This document shows, piece after piece, positions 17,470 to 25,197 of a stretch of DNA of 59,495 nt. Position 1 is the first letter of the stretch. Each line of letters starts with the position of its first letter. A program made the position numbers and the translations under genes. This DNA comes from an uncultured Opitutales bacterium. GTDB lineage: Bacteria > Verrucomicrobiota > Verrucomicrobiia > Opitutales > Intestinicryptomonadaceae. The stretch is taken from the NCBI GenBank assembly GCA_900548275.1, contig URJY01000008.1:1-59495 (forward strand), given 5' to 3'. Below the pieces are notes generated by a model that was not told the origin of the DNA, did not search any database, and worked only from the letters and a program-made list of their open reading frames with translations.

Positions 17470-18471
17470 CTACTTCTTGGGCTTGTCGCCCGAAATGCTT
17501 TCGCGCATGGAGGTGTCGGCTTGGATGTTCTGGAGCTTGTAGTAGTCCATAAAGCCCATTTTGCCCGAGCGCAGCGATTCGGCGAGCGCGAGCGGCACCT
17601 GCGCTTCGGCTTCGACGACCTTTGCCTTCATATCCTCGACTTTCGCCTTCATTTCCTGCTCGAGCGCGACTGCGGCGGCGCGTCGTATTTCCGCCTGAGC
17701 CTGCGCCATATTCTTGTTGGCGATTGCCTGCGCTTCCTGCAGTTTCGCGCCCACGTTTTCGCCCACGTCTACGTCGGCGATGTCGATTGAAAGGATTTCG
17801 TACGCCGTGCCCGAGTCGAGCCCGCGTTCGAGGACGACTTTCGATATTCTGTCGGGGTGTTCGAGCACGAATTTGTAGGAGTCGGCCGAACCGATTGTCG
17901 TTACGATGCCTTCGCCGACGCGCGCGATAATCGTTTCCTCCTGCGCACCCCCCACGAAGCGTTCGAGGTTTGTGCGCACCGTTACGCGGGCTCGCACTTT
18001 CACCTGAATGCCGTCTTTTGCGACGCCGTCAATCGAGCGGCGACCCGAATTGGGGTTGGGGCAGTCGATGACTTTCGGGTTAATCGACGTGCGAACCGCC
18101 TCGCCCACGGTCTTGCCCGTGCCCTTTGTGGCAAGGTCAATCGCGCAAGCCTGTTTCCACGACAAATCCATACTCGCCTTTTCGGCGGCAATCAGTGCCT
18201 GAATCGTCGGGATGAGGTGCCCTTCTGCGAGGTAGTGCTCTTCGAGCTGGTTTATTGTCAGGTCGAGCCCCGCCTTGACCGCCATTATTCGCGAGTCGAC
18301 AATCATTCCGTACGGAACGCCGCGCAGGCGCATTGCAATGAGCGTCAGTATGCTTACGGGTGCGCCCGCGAGCATCGCCTTCAGCCAAGTGTTGATGAAC
18401 GAGATTACCACGACGAGCGCGACTACCGCGACAATGCCCGCCACTATTGTGCCTATTGTGATGATATTCAT
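17470..18471 (-). CDS. floA: Flotillin-like protein FloA
   Basis: This 333-aa protein starts with a membrane-inserted hydrophobic segment (IITIGTIVAGIVAVVALVVV). The FloA-specific SPFH-like core follows, with stretches such as RGVPYGMIVDSRIMAVKAGL, ARVTVRTNLERFVGGAQEET and LERGLDSGTAYEILSIDIAD. The C-terminal third is Ala/Glu-rich coiled coil (QAIANKNMAQAQAEIRRAA). It matches FloA/YqfA of Bacillus in length and layout; that family organises functional membrane microdomains. It sits 11 bases after a short NfeD protein, the usual genomic partner. Confidence 0.93.
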   Translation of the reverse strand: MNIITIGTIVAGIVAVVALVVVISFINTWLKAMLAGAPVSILTLIAMRLRGVPYGMIVDSRIMAVKAGLDLTINQLEEHYLAEGHLIPTIQALIAAEKASMDLSWKQACAIDLATKGTGKTVGEAVRTSINPKVIDCPNPNSGRRSIDGVAKDGIQVKVRARVTVRTNLERFVGGAQEETIIARVGEGIVTTIGSADSYKFVLEHPDRISKVVLERGLDSGTAYEILSIDIADVDVGENVGAKLQEAQAIANKNMAQAQAEIRRAAAVALEQEMKAKVEDMKAKVVEAEAQVPLALAESLRSGKMGFMDYYKLQNIQADTSMRESISGDKPKK

Positions 18472-18482
18472 TTTTGCGTATT

Positions 18483-18959
18483 CTATTTGTTAAATTTTTC
18501 CACTTTCAGTTCGAACGCCGTCGCCCCGACGACTTCGAGCTTTTCCCCCGCTTCGGCGAATCCGTTTCGACACTGCGCGTCGCGCACTGTTCCGCAAACT
18601 TCGACTTTTCCCGACGGCGTAAGCGGCGTGAGCGCGGTTGCCATTTTGCCCGCGAGGTTCGAAAAATCGGGCGCGGGCGCGTGTCCGTCCTGCTTCGTAT
18701 TCAGGTAGAGTTTGCGTCCGAACGGCGTTTTCGGCAGAACGTAGAGCCACACCAGAAACGCCGAAATGCACATCGCAACCGAGACCGCGCCGACCGCCGC
18801 CGCTGCGGGCGCGCCGAAGTCGGCGTATGCAAGATATGCCGCGCCCACGTGGCAGCAGATACCCGCAACCGCCCATATTCCGCCGATTAGCACGGTTTCG
18901 AGAAATACGAGTACCGTCCCGATTAGAATGAGTGCCGCGATTGCCGTCATGGGTGTCAA
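18483..18959 (-). CDS. Short NfeD-family membrane protein
   Basis: The 158-aa product has about three hydrophobic segments in residues 1-75 and a C-terminal OB-fold-like NfeD domain (about 100-155: LAGKMATALTPLTPSGKVEV, then GEKLEVVGATAFELKVEKF). NfeD proteins bind flotillins and stomatins, and this one lies directly before floA. Its start overlaps the long NfeD gene by 4 bases. The long and short NfeD genes in series may provide two OB-fold partners for one FloA. Confidence 0.88.
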   Translation of the reverse strand: MTPMTAIAALILIGTVLVFLETVLIGGIWAVAGICCHVGAAYLAYADFGAPAAAAVGAVSVAMCISAFLVWLYVLPKTPFGRKLYLNTKQDGHAPAPDFSNLAGKMATALTPLTPSGKVEVCGTVRDAQCRNGFAEAGEKLEVVGATAFELKVEKFNK

Positions 18960-20308
18960 TCTACTTTCCTTACCGAGAAATTGAAATCTTTTTTTCCTAC
19001 AATTTCGATTTTTTCGCCCGCGGAAACGTGTCCGAATTCGGCGACGACCTCGAGTGTTTTTCCGCCGAAATCGGCGCGTCCCGACGGCATAAGGTCGGTC
19101 AGTGCCGTTCCGATTCTGCCGATGTCGGCGGTCGAAACTGCGGGCTTTTCGGCGGGCGTCTCAAGTACGAGCTTTTTTGCGAATGCGCATTTGGGCAGAA
19201 ATTTCCAGAGTGCGGCGAGCATTGCGAGCGCAAGCAGCAATCCGAACACGACCTGCGCAAGCCCGTCGGCGAAGTTGCCAAAGTTGTACTCGAAGTTTCG
19301 GGTCGTCCAGATGTCGCCCAACGCCCATGCGAGCGAACCTATCATCAACGCCGCGCCCGCGAGCGCGGGAATTACGAAGCCCTGCAAAAGGAAAATTTCG
19401 AGAGCCACAAGAGCCGCGCCCAAAAGGAAGACGAGCACTTCTTCGTGCCCCGCAAGCCCGCACATATTCGCGCCGAGGAACACGATCAGCAGCACGCCCA
19501 CGCCGATTCCGCCGAGGAGTCCGAAGCCGCCGCTTTTGATGTCGACGAAGATTAGCAGAAAGCCGATTCCCATCAGGACGGGCGAGACCGCCGAGATGTA
19601 TTTTGCCGCGCGTTCCGACCACGTAATTTTTAGTTCGGTAATCGTCGGGTTTTTCAGCGATTTTACCGCCGCGATTTCCGCGACCGATTTTGCCGTGCCG
19701 TTCGACAGCAGGGGCGCGCCGTCGACGATTTCCGCCGCCTCCTTTGCGGTCAGCGAGAGAAGCTCGCCTTTGGACTTTATTGTTTTGCCGCCGATTTTCA
19801 GCTCGAAGTCGGGGTCGTTCATCGCGCGTTGTACGGCTGCGCGGCGCGGGTTGTCGGTGTTGTACGAGCGCACCTTTGCGCCGAGGTACGAGGTTATTTT
19901 GCGGCGCATTGATTCGGCGATGTCGCCGCCCGCCGCGTCGACGGCCTCCGCCGCGCCCATCACGCCGTTCGGCGCAAAGTAGATTTCGTCGCAGGATGTC
20001 GCTATGAGCGAGCCCGCGCTTACCGCGTTCGGGTTGACGTAGCAGACCGTTTTGCCGCCGAAGTTTTTGAGCGTTTCCATAATCTCGATTGTCGAGCCCA
20101 AGTCGCCTCCGGGGGTGTCGAGGTCTATCACGAGAACTTTTGCGCCGTCGGAGTTTGCCGCCCGCACAGCGCGCTTTACGATGTATGTTTGCGGCGACGA
20201 AATCTGTCCGTCGATTTTTACCGAGTACACTTTTTGCGTTTCGCCTCCGCCCGCGAAAACTTCGGCGAGCGCGAGCGTCGAAAACACGGCGGCGATAAAT
20301 TTTTTCAT
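18956..20308 (-). CDS. NfeD1-type membrane serine protease (ClpP-like, YqeZ-like)
   Basis: This 450-aa protein has a signal peptide, then a ClpP-like periplasmic protease domain. VLVIDLDTPGGDLGSTI (about 59-75) precedes the likely nucleophile Ser97 in NAVSAGSLIA, and Lys135 in ESMRRKITSYLGAK is the probable catalytic lysine. Four to six membrane helices (about 235-365) and a C-terminal NfeD OB domain (IGRIGTALTDLMPSGRADF) follow. The family cleaves membrane-associated proteins such as stomatins. It heads the NfeD-NfeD-FloA part of the array, 36 bases after the MFS gene. Confidence 0.92.
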   Translation of the reverse strand: MKKFIAAVFSTLALAEVFAGGGETQKVYSVKIDGQISSPQTYIVKRAVRAANSDGAKVLVIDLDTPGGDLGSTIEIMETLKNFGGKTVCYVNPNAVSAGSLIATSCDEIYFAPNGVMGAAEAVDAAGGDIAESMRRKITSYLGAKVRSYNTDNPRRAAVQRAMNDPDFELKIGGKTIKSKGELLSLTAKEAAEIVDGAPLLSNGTAKSVAEIAAVKSLKNPTITELKITWSERAAKYISAVSPVLMGIGFLLIFVDIKSGGFGLLGGIGVGVLLIVFLGANMCGLAGHEEVLVFLLGAALVALEIFLLQGFVIPALAGAALMIGSLAWALGDIWTTRNFEYNFGNFADGLAQVVFGLLLALAMLAALWKFLPKCAFAKKLVLETPAEKPAVSTADIGRIGTALTDLMPSGRADFGGKTLEVVAEFGHVSAGEKIEIVGKKDFNFSVRKVD

Positions 20309-20344
20309 GCCGAAATTATCGTAAATCTGTCCGCAATTTGCGAG

Positions 20345-21634
20345 TTAAATTTTAATGCGCTGTATCTTCGGGTCTTCGGGTATCATCGACGAAATTTTGA
20401 ACCTTCTTATCTTGGCAAGCGACATCAGAAACGCGACCGCGCAAAGCACCACGCTTATGAGTATGCAAAATCCGTTCGAGACGCCGACGGCGATTCCGCA
20501 CAGCACAAGCCCCATCCCCATTGTCAGACCCCACATCGACGACATCACGCTCAGCAGCCAGCCGCGTCTGCGCTCGTCGGCGGAGTCGGCGAACATCGCC
20601 AGTATCACGTAGTACGACAGTCCGAAGCCCGACGCCATAAAGAACGTGTTCGCCCAGACGAATTTTCCGATGTCCTCGAAAAACGGTAGTATTGCGGCGA
20701 CGATGCAGAGCGTCATCGACAGTCGCAAGGAAAAGTTTTTCGAAAATTTTTCGAGCATTTTCGGGCCGACAAGCGCGAACATCACGCTTGAAAAAACGCC
20801 ATGCAGCGACATATAAAGCGCAATCTCCTTCACCGAAAAACCGAACGAGTCGGCGAGCACGAGCGGCGACAGCGCGGCTATGCAGCCCGCCGCGATTTCC
20901 GAAAAAATGAATATCGCCGCGAGATGTCGGGCAGGCTTTATCTTCAGGAAAATTGCGATGTCGGTAAGCCCCGAAAGCGGATTGATTTTGCCGCGGCTTT
21001 GGGTGCTCGCCGACTGCGGAATGCTTTTGCCGAGCATAAAAAGCGTCAGCGCGAAAATCGGCGCGAGCGCGAAGAACGGAATGCTCCACGCGCCGCTCGA
21101 GGCGTTTTCGTCGATGAGCAGCGCGGCGAATGCGGGCCCCGCCATAAAGCCCGCGCTCATTGCAAGCAGCGACGCGCCGAGGTAGAAATTTTTCGATTTT
21201 TCGTCTGCGCATCTGTCGAGCAACGCAGCCTGTATCACACCGTCAACGCCCGCCGTTGCGCCCACGAGCACGCGCCCCAAAATGAACGTTCCAACGGAGA
21301 GCAGCTCCATCCCCAAGCCCTGTCCGACGCAGCCGATTATCGTGCCGATTAGCGCGGCGGCAAGAACCGGCTTGCGCCCGATTGAGTCGGACAGCGCGCC
21401 TATCATCGGGGCGCAGAAAAACACGAGCACCGGATATGCCGCGAGCGCGATTCCGTAGACGAATTTGTGCGTCGCCGCCGAGTAGCCCGCGAGCATATCG
21501 TGCGAGGCGGAAACGGGTTCGGCGAGTGTCGGCGCGAGAATCGGTATTACCATGCTCTCGCAGACGAGGTGGAAGAACAGCACCGCAAGCAGCGGCGCGG
21601 AAAACCACAACGGGATTTTGCCGTTTTGCGTCAT
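20345..21634 (-). CDS. Major facilitator superfamily transporter (TetA/DHA1-like)
   Basis: The 429-aa protein has about 12 membrane helices. The loop 2-3 signature (motif A) is clear as GALSDSIGRKPVL near residue 79, and the fourth helix carries RVLVGATAGVDGVIQAALLD. The layout resembles TetA-like drug/H+ antiporters and the MFS_1 family; the substrate is not predictable. A 20-residue cytoplasmic tail ends the protein. It follows the secreted-protein gene by 11 bases in the same minus-strand array. Confidence 0.9.
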   Translation of the reverse strand: MTQNGKIPLWFSAPLLAVLFFHLVCESMVIPILAPTLAEPVSASHDMLAGYSAATHKFVYGIALAAYPVLVFFCAPMIGALSDSIGRKPVLAAALIGTIIGCVGQGLGMELLSVGTFILGRVLVGATAGVDGVIQAALLDRCADEKSKNFYLGASLLAMSAGFMAGPAFAALLIDENASSGAWSIPFFALAPIFALTLFMLGKSIPQSASTQSRGKINPLSGLTDIAIFLKIKPARHLAAIFIFSEIAAGCIAALSPLVLADSFGFSVKEIALYMSLHGVFSSVMFALVGPKMLEKFSKNFSLRLSMTLCIVAAILPFFEDIGKFVWANTFFMASGFGLSYYVILAMFADSADERRRGWLLSVMSSMWGLTMGMGLVLCGIAVGVSNGFCILISVVLCAVAFLMSLAKIRRFKISSMIPEDPKIQRIKI

Positions 21635-21645
21635 CGGAACGTGTT

Positions 21646-22845
21646 CTACTTTTTCGAGATTCCGCCGAGAAGTTCGTAGGTCGAGTTCGGCAGAGCCTTG
21701 TTTTCAATCGCCCACTGGCAGTATTTTTTCAGGAGCGGGAAGCGTTCCGCACCCGCCAAAAGCGACTTTAGCGCGACGATGTGGTACAGCCCCAACATCA
21801 TTTTTTGCATTTCGTCCTTGTCGGCGGGTTTTTTGCGTTCCGACATCATCTTTTGCGCGAATTTTGCTTCGTCGACGTACGAGAGCAAATCCATTATTCG
21901 TCGGACGGGCTTGAACGTGCCGTCGGCGAGAAATTCGCCCATGAGCATATCTATTTGCGCCGCGCCGAGGACGGTGTCCCATTCCTTGTAGGGGTCGGGG
22001 ATGTCGGCTTTGCGTATTGCGTCTTGGTATTTGCGTTCGGCGGGCGTAAGCAGGGTGTCGTCGACGCGCGCTTCGTCGAGGATGGCGAAGAGGAATATTA
22101 TCTTGGCGCGGTCGAGCGGCTTGCTTTGCGCGAACGATTCGCGGATGGGCGAGAGCAGAAATTCGTTGCGTTTGAACGCGGCGCGGGCGAAGCCGAGGTT
22201 TATAAAGTTGAGGTCGTTGGGTGCGCCCTTTTGTTCGAGGTCGAATTCGTTCGAAAAGAAGAGCGAGTAGAGAACGTCGGGCGACGGGTTTTCGTAGAAC
22301 TTCAGGATTGTGTCGGCGACGAGTTTTTTGTCGGTCATCGGAATTGGCGAGACCCATTCGGACAGGCGCACCGTCGTCTTTGCCGCCGCCGATTTTTTCG
22401 CGGCGAGGTCTGTGGCTTCGATTTCGAACGTGTACAGACCTTCGGGCGAGTTCTTGTCGAAGCACGCGGCGACGTATTCGGTGGACGCAACTATGACGTC
22501 TTTGCCCGCCTTTTTGCCCTTCAGCGGAATGTTGTCGGACACCTTTGTGCGTTTGCCGTCGGGCGCGACCGAGTAGACCGAATATTTGATGTCGAAGTTG
22601 CCGTCTTTTACCTCCGCCTTTTCGAAAAACGAGAAAACCGAAAAATTCTGGTGGAAGTACACGCGCGGCGTTTCTACGATATTCGGAGCGGAGTCGGCGG
22701 GCAGGTTGAACCACCACTCCATTTTGGGGTCGAGCGTGCTTGCGGCTATGTGTGCCGAGAATCCGCCGTCGGAGGCGTTTGCGGCTTGGCAGGCAAGGCA
22801 CAGCAACGCCGCCGCAGCCTTCAATGTGTCTTTTATCTTTCGCAT
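21646..22845 (-). CDS. Exported protein of unknown function
   Basis: The 399-aa product has a signal peptide (MRKIKDTLKAAAALLCLACQ, cleaved near ANA at about 24). The N-terminal 170 residues look like a beta-sandwich (FHQNFSVFSFFEKAEVKDG, GLYTFEIEATDLAAKKS). The rest is alpha-helical, perhaps with tetratricopeptide-like helices (ERKYQDAIRKADIPDPYKEW). No known catalytic motif is visible. Genome-neighbour logic gives little: it lies between a nucleotidyltransferase and an MFS transporter. It may be a periplasmic envelope protein of this lineage. Confidence 0.8.
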   Translation of the reverse strand: MRKIKDTLKAAAALLCLACQAANASDGGFSAHIAASTLDPKMEWWFNLPADSAPNIVETPRVYFHQNFSVFSFFEKAEVKDGNFDIKYSVYSVAPDGKRTKVSDNIPLKGKKAGKDVIVASTEYVAACFDKNSPEGLYTFEIEATDLAAKKSAAAKTTVRLSEWVSPIPMTDKKLVADTILKFYENPSPDVLYSLFFSNEFDLEQKGAPNDLNFINLGFARAAFKRNEFLLSPIRESFAQSKPLDRAKIIFLFAILDEARVDDTLLTPAERKYQDAIRKADIPDPYKEWDTVLGAAQIDMLMGEFLADGTFKPVRRIMDLLSYVDEAKFAQKMMSERKKPADKDEMQKMMLGLYHIVALKSLLAGAERFPLLKKYCQWAIENKALPNSTYELLGGISKK

Positions 22846-22876
22846 TTTCTCTTTTTCGGAATGGGGTTTGCCTGTG

Positions 22877-23734
22877 TTAAATTCTGCCGTTTTCGCGCAG
22901 GAATTTTTCGACGGCGGGCATATCGGCTTGGTAGGTGACGCCCTGCCAGCGTTCGTTTGTGGGCAGGATTTTCGCGGCGAGGCGGTTTTGCTTTATTGCG
23001 CCGTCCACCGCGGCGGGCAGGTAGAATTCAGCCTTGGGGCTTTTCGAGTTTTCAGACAGGAATTTGTCGAAGCCCGTTCCGAGTATTTCCATAAAGTCTT
23101 TGTGGAAGCACCAGAAGTTTAGCGAGGTGTATTCGCCGCCGTCGAAGATTCTGCCCTCCGCGCTCTTTATTTGCAGGGGCGAGTCGGAGATTTTTTCGAT
23201 GCCCGTGTATTCGCGGATGTCCGCAAGGTTCAGGTTTTCGTCGGGCGTGCAGATTCCGCGCGAGACCGCGCCGTTTTCCGAAAGAGTGTTTTCGAGTTTG
23301 TAGCCCGCGAGCGCGCATTGGTCCGCCGCCGAGGCGTCGAGGAAGTCGGCGGCGGGTTTGTATACGCCCGAGCCGTAGTAGTCGTCGGCGTTGACGGCGA
23401 AGAATCCGTCGGTTATTTCGTCGGCGCAGGCGAGCACGGCGTGTCCCGTTCCCCACGGACGGGTACGTCCGAGCGGCAGGGACTGTCCGCTTTTGTCCTG
23501 AAATACGTAGCGCACGTCGAACGAGTTTTCGTACTTGCCCGAGACCACTTCGCGGAAGACCTTTTCGATGTCGGAACGTATCACGAAAACGAGACGCTCG
23601 ACGCCCGCGGCGGTTGCGTCTTCGACGGCGAAGTCGAGCATCGCCTTTTGCGAGTCGCCGAATTTCGCCGCCTGTTTGAGTCCGCCGAAGCGGCTTCCCA
23701 TTCCCGCCGCCATTGCTATTAGGGTTTTTTTCAT
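22877..23734 (-). CDS. NDP-sugar nucleotidyltransferase
   Basis: The 285-aa protein carries the nucleotidyltransferase signature MAAGMGSRFGGLKQ (about residues 8-21) and a metal-binding acidic pair in FFAVNADDYYGSG. The family transfers NMP from NTP to sugar phosphates. WGTGHAVLACADEI matches the substrate loop of glucose-1-phosphate-type transferases, but this subfamily is divergent and the sugar is unknown. The start at 23734 is used because the frame upstream of it runs antiparallel inside ruvC's coding region and makes no sense as protein. Only 2 bases separate it from ruvC. Confidence 0.88.
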   Translation of the reverse strand: MKKTLIAMAAGMGSRFGGLKQAAKFGDSQKAMLDFAVEDATAAGVERLVFVIRSDIEKVFREVVSGKYENSFDVRYVFQDKSGQSLPLGRTRPWGTGHAVLACADEITDGFFAVNADDYYGSGVYKPAADFLDASAADQCALAGYKLENTLSENGAVSRGICTPDENLNLADIREYTGIEKISDSPLQIKSAEGRIFDGGEYTSLNFWCFHKDFMEILGTGFDKFLSENSKSPKAEFYLPAAVDGAIKQNRLAAKILPTNERWQGVTYQADMPAVEKFLRENGRI

Positions 23735-23736
23735 AT

Positions 23737-24372
23737 CTATACCTTGTGTGTGAAAATGTGTGCTATTGCCGCGCCCGCCGCGTCGGCTTCGTCCGAGGGC
23801 AGCACGGGCGCGCCGCCGACAATCGCCGCAACCGACCGCGCCACCTGCTCTTTGCTCGCCCGTCCGTAGCCTATCACCGCCTGTTTGATTCGCAGCGGCG
23901 GGTATTCGAAAACTTCGAGCCGCAAATCCGCCGCCGCCGCAATCGCCGCTCCGCGCGACGAGCCGAGAATGAGCGCGGTTCTGAAATTCTGCACGTACAC
24001 GCTCTGTTCGATAGCCGCGCATACGGGGCGGTTGCGCCTTATCATCGCCGCCGTTTCTCGCAGTATCCGCGCGAGGCATTCGGGCATCGAAAGCGACGGA
24101 TGGTTTTTTACCGTCAGCGATTCGACGTATTCGAGCGTTCCGTCGGGGCGCGACTCTATGATTGCAAGCCCCGTCCCGCGCAGGCTCGGGTCGATTCCGA
24201 GCACCTGCCCGCACAGCTGTTTGCCGTGCAGGTTGCGTTCGAGCTGCAGGCGGCGTTTGATTGCGCCCGCCGTTTCCGATTTCGGCGAAATCGGCGCGGA
24301 CGGCGACGCGGCGGATTTCAGCCCGCCGTTCGAAAGTGCCTGTGTCCAGAGTGTTCTGCCCGATTTCGCCAT
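23737..24372 (-). CDS. ruvC: Holliday-junction resolvase RuvC with N-terminal extension
   Basis: RuvC cuts Holliday junctions with RuvAB. The core shows the catalytic acids: Asp61 in VLGIDPSLRGTG, Glu in CAAIEQSVYVQNFRTA, and the C-terminal SDEADAAGAAIAH cluster. The first 55 residues (Ser/Ala/Lys-rich) are not seen in typical RuvC, where the first Asp is near residue 7. No other ATG is available, but a GTG directly before LGID would give a shorter, near-normal protein. It is the first gene of the long minus-strand array and is divergent from the FtsB-like gene. Confidence 0.92.
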   Translation of the reverse strand: MAKSGRTLWTQALSNGGLKSAASPSAPISPKSETAGAIKRRLQLERNLHGKQLCGQVLGIDPSLRGTGLAIIESRPDGTLEYVESLTVKNHPSLSMPECLARILRETAAMIRRNRPVCAAIEQSVYVQNFRTALILGSSRGAAIAAAADLRLEVFEYPPLRIKQAVIGYGRASKEQVARSVAAIVGGAPVLPSDEADAAGAAIAHIFTHKV

Positions 24373-24477
24373 TCTGTCCGAAGTATCGAACGTAAAGCCG
24401 TATCTTGCGAGTTTTTATTTGAAAAATTTTATGTTTACACGGCGGCGCAGTAGTGCGATATTGGAACTTTCTACAGG

Positions 24478-25191
24478 ATGGACAAAATCTACAACGCCAT
24501 AATTTTTCTGCTTCTTGCCGCCACGGTTTTGATGGCGTCGCTTTTCTATCTGAAGTGGATTGCGGTGCGCGAGGAAAACATAGAGCGCAAACTCGACGAG
24601 TCGCGGCTCGTGTACCGCATAGACAATCTCGAGCGCGAGAAGGCGTACAAGCAGGAATATTACTACAGGCTTTTGTACGACGACGCCTTCGCCGAACGCG
24701 TCATCCGCGAAAAGCTCGGGTTTGTCGGCAGGGACGAAATCGTTTTTCGCTTTAAGGATTCCACGCCCGTGAGCGTCGACACGCGTTTCGCGCCGAGGTT
24801 TTTTCCGAAATCGACCGACGTAAAAAAACAGCCCGAACCGGTCGCAAAAAATCTTTCCGAGGAAAAGCCCGTTCCCGCCGAGCCGCCGCAGAAATCGTTT
24901 TTGCGCCGACTGTTTTCGCATCCGTCGGATGTCGCCGCCGAGCGCACAACGCAGGCGCAGTCCGACGGCGAACCCGCGATAAAAATAGACATGTCGGCGG
25001 GTGATGTTTCGAGTGTTTCCGCCGAGCCGTCGGGCGCGGTCAAACCGCAGGCTGTCGGTAGTGCGGGAGATTCGTGGGAAAATCCCGTCAAAATCGAAAC
25101 CGTTTCCGCGCCGACAAAAGCGCGCGAAAAGACGAAAACGCCGTCGGACAAAAAACGTACGCCCAATGCAATCCGTTTCCGCGCCGATTAG
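24478..25191 (+). CDS. FtsB/DivIC-like septum-formation protein with long C-terminal tail
   Basis: The 237-aa product has an N-terminal membrane helix (residues 7-27), a charged coiled coil (about 30-65: REENIERKLDESRLVYRIDN) and the DivIC-type motif YYYRLLYDDAFAERVIREKL followed by GFVGRDEIVF. This places it in the septum-formation-initiator family, which bridges FtsL and FtsQ in the divisome. FtsB is normally about 100 residues; here 135 extra residues, rich in Pro, Ser and Lys and likely disordered, follow. The next gene starts 6 bases later, suggesting co-transcription with the GH13 enzyme. Confidence 0.8.
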   Translation: MDKIYNAIIFLLLAATVLMASLFYLKWIAVREENIERKLDESRLVYRIDNLEREKAYKQEYYYRLLYDDAFAERVIREKLGFVGRDEIVFRFKDSTPVSVDTRFAPRFFPKSTDVKKQPEPVAKNLSEEKPVPAEPPQKSFLRRLFSHPSDVAAERTTQAQSDGEPAIKIDMSAGDVSSVSAEPSGAVKPQAVGSAGDSWENPVKIETVSAPTKAREKTKTPSDKKRTPNAIRFRAD

Positions 25192-25197
25192 AAAATT

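Noticed and set aside
23735..24214. N-terminal 160-residue extension of the nucleotidyltransferase frame
   Set aside because: It is a shifted frame inside ruvC and is Arg/Ala-rich; the nucleotidyltransferase motif begins directly at the ATG at 23734.
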